NCBI RefSeq assembly: GCF_017794965.1 | Contig: NZ_CP051240.1 | Span: forward strand, 1,488,001-1,552,000 | From: Alcanivorax sp. | GTDB taxonomy: Bacteria; Pseudomonadota; Gammaproteobacteria; Pseudomonadales; Alcanivoracaceae | Direction of reading: 5' to 3' | Length of the DNA: 64,000 bases | Shown here: one piece after another, positions 50,400 to 59,756 of the stretch | How the letters are laid out: each line of letters opens with the position of its first letter | Position numbering within the stretch: position 1 is the stretch's first letter | Notes under the pieces: model-generated | What the model saw: only the letters and a program-made list of their open reading frames with translations | Told to the model about the DNA's origin: nothing | Database searches by the model: none | Translations under genes and position numbers: made by a program

Positions 50400-51706
50400 T
50401 GATGGTCACGGGCAGCTTTGGCTGCCCGTTCTTCCATTTCGTTAACGGGCAGCTTCAGCACCTGATCTTCCCCTTCGCTGCGCGCCAGCAGTACCGTTAC
50501 CACGCTGTCCCCCCAAATATTTACTGCGGTGCGACACATATCCAGAATCCGGTCGGTGACCAAAATCAGGCCGATTGCCTCGGCTGGCAGTCCGATCGCG
50601 CCCAGAATCACGGTGATAGCCACCAGTGATGCGGCCGGAATGCTGGCCACGCCAATGGAGGTGAGCAGCGCGGTAACCACAATCATGAACTGCATGCCAA
50701 ACGACAGATCCATGCCGTAGGCCTGGGCAATGAAAATGGCCGCCACACATTCATAGAGTGCGGTACCGTCCATATTGACCGTGGCCCCCAGGGGAAGCAC
50801 AAAACTGCTGGTCTTGCGGGAAACACCGGAGCGGTCTTGTACACATTCCATGGTCAGGGGCAGGGTGGCCGCCGAGCTGGCAGAGGAAAACGCGGTAAGC
50901 AGGGCGGGCATCATGGCCTGGATGTGCCGTATTGGTGAGCGTTTGGCCATCAGCAGTATCAAGGCCGGCATAAACACAAAGGCATGGAACACCAGCGCCA
51001 GAATCACGGTGAGGAAGAACCAGGCCAGTGGCTCGATGGCGTCCATGCCGGTGCGGGTCACCGTGGCAGCGATCAGGGCAAATACCCCGATCGGGGTAAA
51101 CCGTATGATCAGCATGGTGATGCTGATCATGACTTGATAAATGCCATCAATCATTTGCCGGACGGTTTCGCCTCCCGAGCTCTTTTCCACACGTAGGTAG
51201 AAACCGAATAGCAGGGCAAAAATGATCAGCCCCAGCATCTGACCTTCAGCGGCCGCCGCGATCAGGTTCGGAGGCAGCATCTGACGAAGGATTTCCGTGA
51301 AATCACCGGCACCACGCCCTTCGATCTTGGCAAGAACGTTATCGGTTTCCGTCGACAGCCCGAGCAACCCCTTGGCGGGTTCGCCATCAATGATGCCGGG
51401 AGTCAGCAGGTTGACCAGCACAAGGCCGATGAGAATGGCCACCAGAGAGGTGGCCATATAGAAGAGGACGGTCTTGATACCCATGCGGCCCAGATTGTCG
51501 CCGCCGCCGACGCCAACCATGCCGGAAATGATGGCGGTCACGATTAGCGGCACCACCAGCATTTTCAAGGCATTGATGAAGAGACTGCCAACCAGATCAT
51601 ACCCGGCAAGCACCGAGACCCCGAACAGGGTACTGGTCTCTCCGGTCATGGCGCCCAGGCCGGCCCCGGCCAGCATGGCAATGAAAATCTGGTGATGAAG
51701 CTTCAT
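50384..51706 (-). CDS. dicarboxylate/amino acid:cation symporter (DAACS family)
   Basis: A 440-residue sodium- or proton-coupled transporter of the GltP/DctA type with about eight membrane segments and two re-entrant loops. The family signatures are present: the Ser-rich AFSSASSAATLPLTMECVQ (HP1 tip), then VLPLGATVNMDGTALYECVA (NMDG) and the HP2 region with TSIGVASIPAASLVAITVIL. The likely substrate is glutamate/aspartate or C4-dicarboxylate. ATG 51706 (MKLHHQIFIAMLAGAG) fits the family start. Confidence 0.92.
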   Translation of the reverse strand: MKLHHQIFIAMLAGAGLGAMTGETSTLFGVSVLAGYDLVGSLFINALKMLVVPLIVTAIISGMVGVGGGDNLGRMGIKTVLFYMATSLVAILIGLVLVNLLTPGIIDGEPAKGLLGLSTETDNVLAKIEGRGAGDFTEILRQMLPPNLIAAAAEGQMLGLIIFALLFGFYLRVEKSSGGETVRQMIDGIYQVMISITMLIIRFTPIGVFALIAATVTRTGMDAIEPLAWFFLTVILALVFHAFVFMPALILLMAKRSPIRHIQAMMPALLTAFSSASSAATLPLTMECVQDRSGVSRKTSSFVLPLGATVNMDGTALYECVAAIFIAQAYGMDLSFGMQFMIVVTALLTSIGVASIPAASLVAITVILGAIGLPAEAIGLILVTDRILDMCRTAVNIWGDSVVTVLLARSEGEDQVLKLPVNEMEERAAKAARDHHQAVN

Positions 51707-51864
51707 GGCTACCCCTGCGCTATTCCCTGGATACTGCAATGAATGGGCCCCAGGGTCTCCGGTGGAGTCGTTCAATCCTTGAGGGCGCCGATTCAGTAAT
51801 CAGGCTACAGCGTACCTTATCTGCACTGCAGGGGCAGGGGCTGTTTGTGTTTTTCTTGCCCGTG

Positions 51865-52482
51865 TCACATCAGTTTTTTCAACGAAGGAGCCAGTGACGG
51901 ATCTTGACGGACACGGTCGTAGGCCATCTTCAGTTGATGGTCTGCTTCCACCGGGCCGAGCCGTTCACAAAGCAGCACGTAGGCATTATTCAGTTGATTG
52001 CGAAGCACGCTCAAGGGCAGGCCACCGAGAACGCGACCCGGCGATTGCAGCCAGTGCTCCATGGTCAGTCGGGTTTCCGGTGTGACCTTGGGACCTCTGA
52101 GTTGCGCCACCATGTCCAGCTGTAGTTGTGAGGCCACCGTAATCGGAAGATTGCCCCACAGGGTCTCTAACAGAGATTGCAGAGCCGCCGTACATGGGTG
52201 GCTATGTTGACCCTGTTCGCTATTGTGGGCCAACGGATCACTGGCCAGTTCCTGTTCGGACATGGACATGGCCTGCACCAGACTCATGTGAATGTGATGG
52301 CGGCGCTCACCCAGGTCGAACAGTTTGCACAAATCGCTCACGAAGCCCTGCAGGGAGTAGCGTGGACGTTCCGAGTAGTGTTCCTGCCAGTGGCTGACGG
52401 CCTCCATGAGTACCGCTTCATTCATGTAAGGGGTCAATCCTGTGACTACCGCCCGGCGCCGGCGTTGCAATTCCTGACTCAT
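51865..52482 (-). CDS. unrecognised soluble helical protein coupled to amt
   Basis: 205 residues, mostly alpha-helical, no membrane segment and no motif I know. It begins RRRRAVVTGLTPYMNEAVLM, with a central His-rich part (RRHHIHMS). It overlaps the amt stop region by 4 bp (ATGA) and is translated after amt, so the link to ammonium uptake or sensing is real at the operon level, but the function is unknown. It is not a PII protein. Confidence 0.6.
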   Translation of the reverse strand: MSQELQRRRRAVVTGLTPYMNEAVLMEAVSHWQEHYSERPRYSLQGFVSDLCKLFDLGERRHHIHMSLVQAMSMSEQELASDPLAHNSEQGQHSHPCTAALQSLLETLWGNLPITVASQLQLDMVAQLRGPKVTPETRLTMEHWLQSPGRVLGGLPLSVLRNQLNNAYVLLCERLGPVEADHQLKMAYDRVRQDPSLAPSLKKLM

Positions 52483-53774
52483 CGACCACCCTCCGCCTGG
52501 CGGGTCATCTCGGCGTTGTACAGGCTGTTCTGCGGGAATTCCGGATAGCCGGTCTCGTCGTGCTCACTCAGATCCAGACCCCGCTGTTCATGGATAGCGG
52601 GGGCGCGTAGCCCGGCGAAGGTGGCCACCCCGAGATACATGATCAGGGCTGCAAAGAAGGCCCAGCAGAACGCCACCACGATGCCCAGCAGCTGCACGGT
52701 AATGCGCTCCGGATTAAACAGGTCGCCCTCATAGAACAGCCCGGCCGCCAGGGTGCCCCAGGCACCCGCAAAGGCATGTACAGGCACGGCCCCGACCACA
52801 TCGTCCAGGCGCAAGGCCAGTAACAGACGGGCGCCGGCAGCCGCAAGGGCGCCGGCGATCAGCCCTGTCAGCAGGGCAAAGCCTGGAGTCATCACTGCGC
52901 AACCGGCGGTGACCGCGACCAAACCCGCCAGGCTGCCATTGACGGTTTCCGTGAGGAGTACGGGGCGGCGAGTGATGAGACGCAGCAGAGTGCTGCCCAC
53001 GGCACCTGCCGCGGCGGCGAGCTGGGTATTCAGGTTGACCTTGGCAATGTCGACGCTGGCGGAGAGGGTGGAGCCGCCATTGAATCCAAACCAGCCGAAC
53101 CAGAGTATGAAGCCCCCCAGTGCCACATAGGACAGGTTGTGGCCGGGTATGGTCCGGGGCTGGCCCTGTTTGTCAAAGCGGCCCAGACGTGGGCCGACCA
53201 CCATGATGCCGGCGAGGGCGCACCAGCCCCCGATACTGTGAACGACGGTGGAACCGGCAAAGTCGATGAAACCCAGCTGGGCAAGCCAGCCGTCACTGTT
53301 CCATGCCCAGTTACCGTAGAGCGGATAAATGATGCCAGTGATGACGATGGCGCCACACAGGTAACCGGCATAACGGGTTCGTTCTGCCATGGCCCCGGAG
53401 GCAATGGTGGCCGCGGTGGCGGCGAACATGATCTGAAACAGCAGCATGGCCCAGGTGCCGGGATCCGCCTTGCTAAGAGCAAACTGGTCCTCGCCAAACC
53501 ACCCGGACGGGGTGCTGCCAAACATTAGCCCAAACCCTACGGCCCAGAACACCAGAGTACCGACGCAGAGGTCCATATAGTTTTTCATGACCACATTGAG
53601 GGCATTTTTGGCCCGGCTCAATCCGCTCTCCAGCAAGGCGAAACCGGCCTGCATGAAGAATACCAGTGCTGCAGCGACTGCGATCCAGACGGTGTCGGTG
53701 GCTGTCAGGGTATCGGCGTGCGCAAAGGCAGGCAGGGCAAGCAATAAAGCAAGAAAACGTGGATGCAATTTCAT
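52479..53774 (-). CDS. amt: ammonium transporter
   Basis: A 431-residue Amt/MEP/Rh channel with eleven membrane segments. A cleavable signal peptide (MKLHPRFLALLLALPAFAHA) precedes VWIAVAAALVFFMQAGFALL. The family segments SGAMAERTRYAGYLCGAIV, DFAGSTVVHSIGGWCALAG and VVGAVPVHAFAGAWGTLAAG (second twin-His) are intact. The start at 53774 is set by the signal peptide; its ribosome-binding site is weak. glnK, its usual partner, is absent; an unrelated 205-residue gene follows instead. Confidence 0.94.
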   Translation of the reverse strand: MKLHPRFLALLLALPAFAHADTLTATDTVWIAVAAALVFFMQAGFALLESGLSRAKNALNVVMKNYMDLCVGTLVFWAVGFGLMFGSTPSGWFGEDQFALSKADPGTWAMLLFQIMFAATAATIASGAMAERTRYAGYLCGAIVITGIIYPLYGNWAWNSDGWLAQLGFIDFAGSTVVHSIGGWCALAGIMVVGPRLGRFDKQGQPRTIPGHNLSYVALGGFILWFGWFGFNGGSTLSASVDIAKVNLNTQLAAAAGAVGSTLLRLITRRPVLLTETVNGSLAGLVAVTAGCAVMTPGFALLTGLIAGALAAAGARLLLALRLDDVVGAVPVHAFAGAWGTLAAGLFYEGDLFNPERITVQLLGIVVAFCWAFFAALIMYLGVATFAGLRAPAIHEQRGLDLSEHDETGYPEFPQNSLYNAEMTRQAEGGR

Positions 53775-53834
53775 AGGGTGAACCCAATTCGTAAGGTGAG
53801 GGACGAGTTGGGGACTGCAACGCATGTGCCAAAT

Positions 53835-53874
53835 ACAAAAGGCCCGTTATTGTGGAGGGAGGTGGGCCTTTTGT
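53835..53874 (-). terminator. Hairpin between the EVE gene and amt
   Basis: ACAAAAGGCCC and GGGCCTTTTGT form an 11-bp stem around an 18-nt loop. It ends the EVE transcript and could also lie in the amt leader. Confidence 0.65.
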
Positions 53875-53927
53875 ACTAGCTTGTGATCCGAGATGGTGCG
53901 TGATTCAGATCTGGGGCGCCTTGTGCA

Positions 53928-54410
53928 CTATGCAGGTACATCCATGGGCTGGCATAGCGTCTGGATGAGTTGATACTGGCGGTCCGTAACCTTCTGAACA
54001 GACAGGCGAGGGCGGACAATCAATTCCATATCGGCAAACTCCGGATCCTGTTTCAGTTGTTTCAGGGTGACAGGGTTGGGGTAATGGCGAATAAAACGGA
54101 TATCCACCTGAAACCAGCGCGGAGATTCGCGTGTGCTGCGATCATCATAGGCCGGGTGTTCGGGAAGGAATTGGGTGGGGTCCGGATAGCCGGCCCGGGT
54201 GATCAGTGCTTCACCAACAATGGCTGGGGTGGCACAGCTGGAATGATAAAAAAGTACCCTGTCGCCTTCCCGCATGTCGTCACGCAGCCGGTTGCGGGCC
54301 TGGTAATTTCTCACTCCGTCCCAGCCGGTGGTCTGCTCCGCTGCATTTTCCAGATCATGCAGGCTGAAGGTGTCGGGTTCTGTCTTGAGTAACCAGATGG
54401 CGTGGTTCAA
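53928..54410 (-). CDS. EVE-domain protein
   Basis: A 160-residue EVE (PUA-like) protein. WLLKTEPDTFSLHDL, TGWDGVRNYQARNRLRDDM and GDRVLFYHSSC are the hallmark motifs, with VGEALIT and later WFQVDIRF. EVE/PUA-like folds recognise modified bases in RNA or DNA; the target here is unknown. It overlaps the next upstream gene by 4 bp. Confidence 0.92.
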   Translation of the reverse strand: MNHAIWLLKTEPDTFSLHDLENAAEQTTGWDGVRNYQARNRLRDDMREGDRVLFYHSSCATPAIVGEALITRAGYPDPTQFLPEHPAYDDRSTRESPRWFQVDIRFIRHYPNPVTLKQLKQDPEFADMELIVRPRLSVQKVTDRQYQLIQTLCQPMDVPA

Positions 54411-54790
54411 GTGAGCTCCGGGTTGAGGTGTTGGGAAAGCCGTTGTCGAGCCTGCTGGACACTGGCACAGATGTAAACAGGAAAAGCCGGGCGGTTCATT
54501 TTCAGCATCATGTTGGCGAAGGTGCGGTTGAGAGTGTTATCCAGCACCATGGCCTTGGCCTGCGTAATCACGGCAAAGTCTTCCCCGCAGGCATAGCGCG
54601 ATGCGGCAAAGTCCAGCGCTTCGATCCTGCCCATGTAGATAGCCAGCTGCTTACGTTGATCCTGTTGCTGGTAGAGGACCTGGCGCTGACGGTAAATGGA
54701 CAGCTCCTGAGCCATGTCGATGACGGTGCCATCCTTGATGTCCACCATGGTAAAGCTGTCTTCCTGATAAACCCGGATTGCTGCGCTCAT
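54407..54790 (-). CDS. unrecognised small protein coupled to the EVE gene
   Basis: A 127-residue soluble protein. An alternating pattern (FTMVDIKDGTVIDM ... QLAIYMGRIEALDFAASRYA ... FAVITQAKAMVLDNTLNRTF) suggests a SpoIIAA/STAS-like alpha/beta fold, but this is only a guess. It is translated upstream of, and overlapping, the EVE gene. ATG 54790 was chosen; a frame from 54889 overlaps prmB and is less likely. Confidence 0.55.
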   Translation of the reverse strand: MSAAIRVYQEDSFTMVDIKDGTVIDMAQELSIYRQRQVLYQQQDQRKQLAIYMGRIEALDFAASRYACGEDFAVITQAKAMVLDNTLNRTFANMMLKMNRPAFPVYICASVQQARQRLSQHLNPELT

Positions 54791-54873
54791 GGGGAGCCCT
54801 CTGGCTTGCATTGAACAGGCTTTTATACAGCAATTTGTGCTAACCTTCAGCGCCTGTTGACTGGAGAGTGGCC

Positions 54874-55800
54874 TTGATATCATCGGCAATCAGGAATGAA
54901 GCGGTAACGTCCCTGCAAACGGTGCGTGATTGTCTGCGTTTCGGGGAGTCCCGGTTGCGTGCGGGCGACGTGTACTTTGGCCATGGCAGTGATGACCCCT
55001 GGGACGAGGCGCTGGCCCTGTTGATGCATGTGCTGGCGCTGCCAGTGAACAGCGATCCCCGTATCCTTGATGCCCGGTTGCTGCCCAGTGAGACCGAGGC
55101 GTATGTGGACTTGCTCATGCAGCGTATCAATGAGCGGGTGCCGGTTCCCTATCTCACGGGGGAAGCCTGGTTCTGTGGTCTGCCGTTCAAAGTGGATGAG
55201 CGGGTGTTGATACCCCGGTCTCCGCTGGCGGAGCTGATCGAGCAGTCGTTCACGCCCTGGATCGACCCAGAGCAGGTGCATGCGGTGCTGGATCTGTGTA
55301 CCGGCAGTGGCTGCATCGCCATTGCTTGCGCCTACGCCTTCGAGCAGGCCCGTGTTGACGGCAGTGATATCAGTGATGACGCACTGGCAGTGTTTGCCGA
55401 GAATATTGCCTTGCATGGGGTCGATGATCAGGTGCAGGCGCTGAAATCGGATGGTCTGACGGCGGTGAATGGCCCCTATGACCTGATCGTTTCCAATCCT
55501 CCCTATGTAGACGCCATGGATATGGCCTCCCTGCCGGAGGAATACCGTCATGAGCCAGAGCTGGCCCTGGCCTCGGGTGACGATGGGCTGGACTTTACCC
55601 GTCGCTTGCTCCGCGATGCGCCGGATCACCTCACCGAGCAGGGGGTGCTGATTGTGGAAGTGGGCAACAGTATGGAAGCGATGATGGCGCTGTGGTCTGA
55701 AGTGCCGTTCTTCTGGTTTGAATTCGAGCGAGGGGGGCATGGGGTGTTCATGCTCACCCGCCAACAGCTGCTAGAATACCGCAGCGCGTTTGACGTTTAG
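54874..55800 (+). CDS. prmB: release factor glutamine methyltransferase PrmB (ribosomal protein uL3)
   Basis: A 308-residue SAM-dependent N5-glutamine methyltransferase. SAM binding is at VLDLCTGSGCIAIACAYAFE and the catalytic NPPY is in DLIVSNPPYVDAMDM. The long N-terminal domain and AELIEQSFTPW fit PrmB, which modifies ribosomal protein L3, better than PrmC. TTG 54874 has GGAG at good spacing; GTG 54868 is too close. The gene lies before aroC, as in many gammaproteobacteria. Confidence 0.92.
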   Translation: MISSAIRNEAVTSLQTVRDCLRFGESRLRAGDVYFGHGSDDPWDEALALLMHVLALPVNSDPRILDARLLPSETEAYVDLLMQRINERVPVPYLTGEAWFCGLPFKVDERVLIPRSPLAELIEQSFTPWIDPEQVHAVLDLCTGSGCIAIACAYAFEQARVDGSDISDDALAVFAENIALHGVDDQVQALKSDGLTAVNGPYDLIVSNPPYVDAMDMASLPEEYRHEPELALASGDDGLDFTRRLLRDAPDHLTEQGVLIVEVGNSMEAMMALWSEVPFFWFEFERGGHGVFMLTRQQLLEYRSAFDV

Positions 55801-55844
55801 AATAGTCGAGTAGATACGGTCAGCCTGACCGGTTGAGGAGTCGC

Positions 55845-56942
55845 ATGTCCGGCAACAGTTTTGGTGAGCGCTTTCGCATCACCACCTTTGGTGAAAGTCA
55901 CGGTCTGGCCCTGGGGGCCATTGTGGATGGCTGTCCCCCTGGCCTGGAGATCAGCGAGGAAGATCTGCAGGTGGAGCTGGATCGCCGCAAACCCGGCACC
56001 AGCAAGTACACCACCCAGCGCCGTGAACCGGACCAGGTGAAGATCCTGTCCGGTGTTTTCGAGGGCAAGACCACCGGCACGTCCATTGGTCTGCTGATCG
56101 AAAATACCGACCAGAAATCCAAGGACTATTCCAATATCGCCGGCACCTTCCGCCCCGGGCATGCGGATTACACCTATACCCAGAAGTATGGCTTCCGGGA
56201 TTACCGGGGCGGTGGCCGTTCTTCCGCCCGGGAAACCGCCATGCGTGTGGCGGCCGGCGCTATCGCCCGGAAATTCCTGGAAAGCCGGCTGGGTATTCGT
56301 ATCTACGGTGGCTGTACCCAGATCGGGGACGTCAAAGCCGAGCAATTCGACTGGTCCGTGGTCAACAGCAATCCGTTCTTTTTCCCGGACGAAGGGAAGG
56401 TGGGCGAGCTTGAAGCGCTTATCAATGCGCTGCGCAAGGAGGGCTCGTCCATTGGGGCCCGTGTGGAAGTATTTGCCGAGGGGGTGCCTCCCGGCTGGGG
56501 CGAACCCGTGTTCGACCGTATTGATGCGGATCTGGCCAAGGCCATGATGTCTATCAATGCGGTGAAGGGAGTGGAAGTGGGTGATGGCTTTGAGGTGGTC
56601 AACCAGCGTGGCGAGCAGCATCGTGACGAGATGAGCCCGGAAGGCTTCCTCAGCAACCATTCCGGTGGCGTGCTGGGCGGTATCAGCTCCGGCCAGCCTA
56701 TCCGCGTGGCCATGGCGCTCAAGGCTACCTCCAGCATTCTGATCCCCGGCAAAAGTATCAACCTGGAAGGGCAGCCTTCCGAGGTGGTTACCAAAGGGCG
56801 TCATGATCCCTGTGTAGGTGTTCGTGCCACCCCCATCGCAGAAGCCATGTTGGCACTGGTGTTGATGGATCATTACCTGCGCCACCGCGGTCAGAACGCT
56901 GACGTGGCTGTGCCGTTCGCGCCGATTCCGGGGCAGGCATGA
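55845..56942 (+). CDS. aroC: chorismate synthase
   Basis: A 365-residue FMN-dependent enzyme that makes chorismate from EPSP, the last shikimate step. MSGNSFGERFRITTFGESHG, GRSSARETAMRVAAGAIARK and HDPCVGVRATPIAEAM are all signatures. GAGGAG precedes ATG 55845. It overlaps the MFS gene by 4 bp (ATGA). Confidence 0.97.
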   Translation: MSGNSFGERFRITTFGESHGLALGAIVDGCPPGLEISEEDLQVELDRRKPGTSKYTTQRREPDQVKILSGVFEGKTTGTSIGLLIENTDQKSKDYSNIAGTFRPGHADYTYTQKYGFRDYRGGGRSSARETAMRVAAGAIARKFLESRLGIRIYGGCTQIGDVKAEQFDWSVVNSNPFFFPDEGKVGELEALINALRKEGSSIGARVEVFAEGVPPGWGEPVFDRIDADLAKAMMSINAVKGVEVGDGFEVVNQRGEQHRDEMSPEGFLSNHSGGVLGGISSGQPIRVAMALKATSSILIPGKSINLEGQPSEVVTKGRHDPCVGVRATPIAEAMLALVLMDHYLRHRGQNADVAVPFAPIPGQA

Positions 56943-58120
56943 CCCGGCGCCCTCTCTCGGAGAGGGCGTCGCCACTTCCTTACTACTGGCGCCTCTCCGG
57001 GTTCTATTTCTTCTACTTTGGGCTGCTGGGGGCGCTGGTGCCTTACTGGTCCCTGTATCTGAAGGACCTGGGTTTCAGTGCGGCGGGCATCGGCGCACTC
57101 ATGGCCATTCCCCAGCTGACCAAGATCGGTGCCCCCAATCTGTGGGGCTGGCTGGCTGATCGCAGTGGTCAGCGCCTGCGTATCATTCGTGCCGGTAATT
57201 TGCTGGCTGCACTGGCGTTCATGCCGGTGTTCTGGGTCGATACCTTTTGGAACATGGCGTTCCTGCTGATCGCCTTCAGTTTTTTCTGGAATGCCGTGCT
57301 TGCCCAGTTCGAAGTGCTCACGCTGCAGTCACTGGGTGATCAGGCTCACCGCTACAGCCATGTGCGCCTGTGGGGTTCGGTGGGGTTCATCGTTTCCGTG
57401 CTGGTGTTGGGGGAAGTGCTGGATCGTGCCGGTACGGCATTTCTGCCGTGGGTGTTGAGTGGTTTCCTGTGGCTGCTGTGGCTGGGCACGCTCACCTTAC
57501 CCGCTGGCGCCAGCGGGACAGGAACCCGTGGCGGGGAAGCTCCGTCTCTGTGGTCTGTGCTGGCGCGCCGGGAGGTTTCGCTGTTTCTGGTGGCGTCGTT
57601 CCTGATGCAGATGTCCCACGGACCCTATTACACCTTCTTCAGTATTCATCTGGAGAACATGGGATTCAGCAAGATGGTGACCGGTGCCCTGTGGGCATTG
57701 GGGGTGCTGGCCGAGGTTGGGCTGTTCCTGATCATGCACCAGTTGATGCGGCGCTTCTCCATTCCGTGGATTCTCACGGCCAGTCTGTTGATGGCCGCGC
57801 TGCGCTGGCTGGTGATTGGTGCCTGTGGTGATTCCATGCCGTGGTTGATTCTGGCTCAGTGTCTGCACGCTGCCAGTTTTGGCAGCTTCCATGCAGCCAG
57901 TATTGCCTGGGTGCATCGGCAGTTCGGCGCGCCTTTGGCAGGGCAGGGGCAGGCGCTGTACTCCAGTCTTGGCTTTGGCGCTGGCTGGGCGGCAGGTGCG
58001 GGGATCTCTGGTCTGCTCTGGCCTGTCTGGGGTGTGTCCCTGTTTTTCGGCGCCGCCGCTATCGCCGTGCTTGCTGCGCTGTTGCTCTTCACTGGTGTGA
58101 TCGGGGCGGCGTCCCGCTGA
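56939..58120 (+). CDS. MFS_1-like major facilitator transporter
   Basis: A 393-residue, 12-segment carrier of the HcaT/MFS_1-like type. LGALVPYWSLYLKDLGFSAA and GIGALMAIPQLTKIGAPNLW (first-helix region), then WGWLADRSGQRLRI (MFS motif A-like) and RLWGSVGFIVSVLVLG are typical. The substrate is unknown; coupling to aroC by ATGA overlap may hint at an aromatic compound, but overlap alone is weak evidence. Confidence 0.85.
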   Translation: MTRRPLSERASPLPYYWRLSGFYFFYFGLLGALVPYWSLYLKDLGFSAAGIGALMAIPQLTKIGAPNLWGWLADRSGQRLRIIRAGNLLAALAFMPVFWVDTFWNMAFLLIAFSFFWNAVLAQFEVLTLQSLGDQAHRYSHVRLWGSVGFIVSVLVLGEVLDRAGTAFLPWVLSGFLWLLWLGTLTLPAGASGTGTRGGEAPSLWSVLARREVSLFLVASFLMQMSHGPYYTFFSIHLENMGFSKMVTGALWALGVLAEVGLFLIMHQLMRRFSIPWILTASLLMAALRWLVIGACGDSMPWLILAQCLHAASFGSFHAASIAWVHRQFGAPLAGQGQALYSSLGFGAGWAAGAGISGLLWPVWGVSLFFGAAAIAVLAALLLFTGVIGAASR

Positions 58121-58322
58121 GAAAGGCACTGCTGTCGGGTTTCTGCGCAATGCCCGATCACCTGTCTGCGTACATGCTTGCTTGCGATCAAAAAAAACAA
58201 CAAGAGTGATGGTAGTGTGAAGATTTTGATTTCGATTCGCTATCACTCTCATTGCTAATTGCGATTGTTGCTATTTGTATCCGGTTGTTATCTTGCGCCC
58301 CTCATAATGGGGAGAAGGTTTC

Positions 58323-59585
58323 ATGCAGGGTAGTTATGATCCGGTGCTGGTGGCGTTGTCTTATGGCGTGGCCGTGATTGCCTCCTATATTGCGCTCTAC
58401 TTTGGTACCCGCCTGTTTGTGATTGAGGGCAGGGCAAGAAAATTCTGGCTCGCCATGGGCGGGTTGTGCCTTGGCTCGGGCATTTGGTCCATGCACTTTG
58501 TCGGCATGAGTGCCTATACCATGCCCATGGATATGGAGATGAGCTTTGACGGCGGGTTGACCCTGCTTTCCTGGGTGCCAGCTGTTCTGGCTTCCACCCT
58601 TGCGCTTTATGTGATTACCCGACCCACGGTGAAGGTGCGTAGTATTGTTGCCAGTTCCCTGATCATGGGGGCCGGCATCTGTGCCATGCACTATGGCGGC
58701 ATGTATGCCATGCAGATGCAGCCGCAGATCAGCTATGACCCACTGCTTTTCTGGCTCTCGGTTCTGATTGCGGTCGGTGCATCCGGCGCAGCCATGGTGA
58801 TTTGCCGGGCGGTGCGTCTGGTGCCGGATAACCTGGTGTTTGTCACCAAGAGCGGCGCAGCCCTGGTCATGGGGGCAGCCATTTGTGGCATGCACTACAC
58901 CGGTATGGCTGCTGCCATCTATAACCCGGATTCAGCCATTCCCGGCGAGAATCTGCTACGCGGCGACTGGATGGGCATCCCCATGGCGGTGATTTCAGCC
59001 GTATTCCTGCTGATCGCCTTGATTGTTGCCTTGCAGGACTTCCGCGAAATCGAGCGGGAGAAACAGGTTCGCGAGCAGCGGGCGGCCTGGGTAGAAAAAC
59101 GGGCCCACAACGACCAGGTTACCGGTTTGGCTACGCGGCATCATTTCGATCAGGCTTTGCTGAAACGACTGACGGAAAGTGGTGAGTCATTCTCTCTGGT
59201 GTATATGGAGCTGCAGGGCTATCAGCCCTTGTTCAACCAGCAAGGGGAAGTTCAGGCTAACAACCTGGTCAGGCATGCGGCGGATGCTTTTGCGGCTGCG
59301 TTTTCAGGGGATAGCCTTGTGGCCCGGTTCTCCCGTCATGGTTTTATCGCCATGATTCCGCCTGTTACCGAGGATGAATTGAAAGTGGTGGCTGAAGCCA
59401 TTAGGCCTGCCATTGCCCATCATGACCAGGCCCGGGAATTTGGCGCCTGGACCATGGGCTGTTCCAGCTTCCCTCGCTCGGCAAGCAGCACCCGAATGCT
59501 GGTGATCCGTGCCCGGGAGCCGCGGGTAGCGGTTCGTTATGATGGCGCCCTGGCCGAGTTGGGTGGCAGCCTGATGGCCACCTGA
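58323..59585 (+). CDS. MHYT-domain sensor with degenerate GGDEF domain
   Basis: 420 residues. A seven-segment N-terminal membrane domain (about 8-240) carries three MHYT motifs: MHFVGM at 57-62, MHYGGM at 122-127 and MHYTGM at 190-195. They are proposed to bind copper and sense O2, CO or NO. A cytoplasmic helix (240-262) leads to a GGDEF-like domain (about 265-415) that starts with DQVTGLATRHHFDQAL but has ARFSRHGF at 334-341 where R-x-G-G-D-E-F is expected. No EAL domain follows. It probably signals without making c-di-GMP. ATG 58323 is preceded by GGAGAAGG. Confidence 0.9.
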   Translation: MQGSYDPVLVALSYGVAVIASYIALYFGTRLFVIEGRARKFWLAMGGLCLGSGIWSMHFVGMSAYTMPMDMEMSFDGGLTLLSWVPAVLASTLALYVITRPTVKVRSIVASSLIMGAGICAMHYGGMYAMQMQPQISYDPLLFWLSVLIAVGASGAAMVICRAVRLVPDNLVFVTKSGAALVMGAAICGMHYTGMAAAIYNPDSAIPGENLLRGDWMGIPMAVISAVFLLIALIVALQDFREIEREKQVREQRAAWVEKRAHNDQVTGLATRHHFDQALLKRLTESGESFSLVYMELQGYQPLFNQQGEVQANNLVRHAADAFAAAFSGDSLVARFSRHGFIAMIPPVTEDELKVVAEAIRPAIAHHDQAREFGAWTMGCSSFPRSASSTRMLVIRAREPRVAVRYDGALAELGGSLMAT

Positions 59586-59602
59586 ACAGGTGCCTCCCTA
59601 CC

Positions 59603-59730
59603 TCAAAGACGGTAGGCCATGTTGATGTAAATCGGTGTCACGTGGTCTATCCGCTCAGTGTTTCCGCGGCGAGTTTGAGGAACGTCGTGGATCAACTGGC
59701 GGTTGGCCATATCCCTGCGCTTGCTCTGTA
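59603..59730 (-). pseudogene. possible remnant of an outer-membrane beta-barrel gene (3' end)
   Basis: On the minus strand the last codons read RIDHVTPIYINMAYRL-stop, alternating polar/hydrophobic with an aromatic near the end, as in a final barrel strand. No upstream barrel remains because the LysR gene abuts it. Very short; it could be chance. Confidence 0.25.
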
Positions 59731-59756
59731 AGCGGTTTTCAAGAAAACAGCATGGA

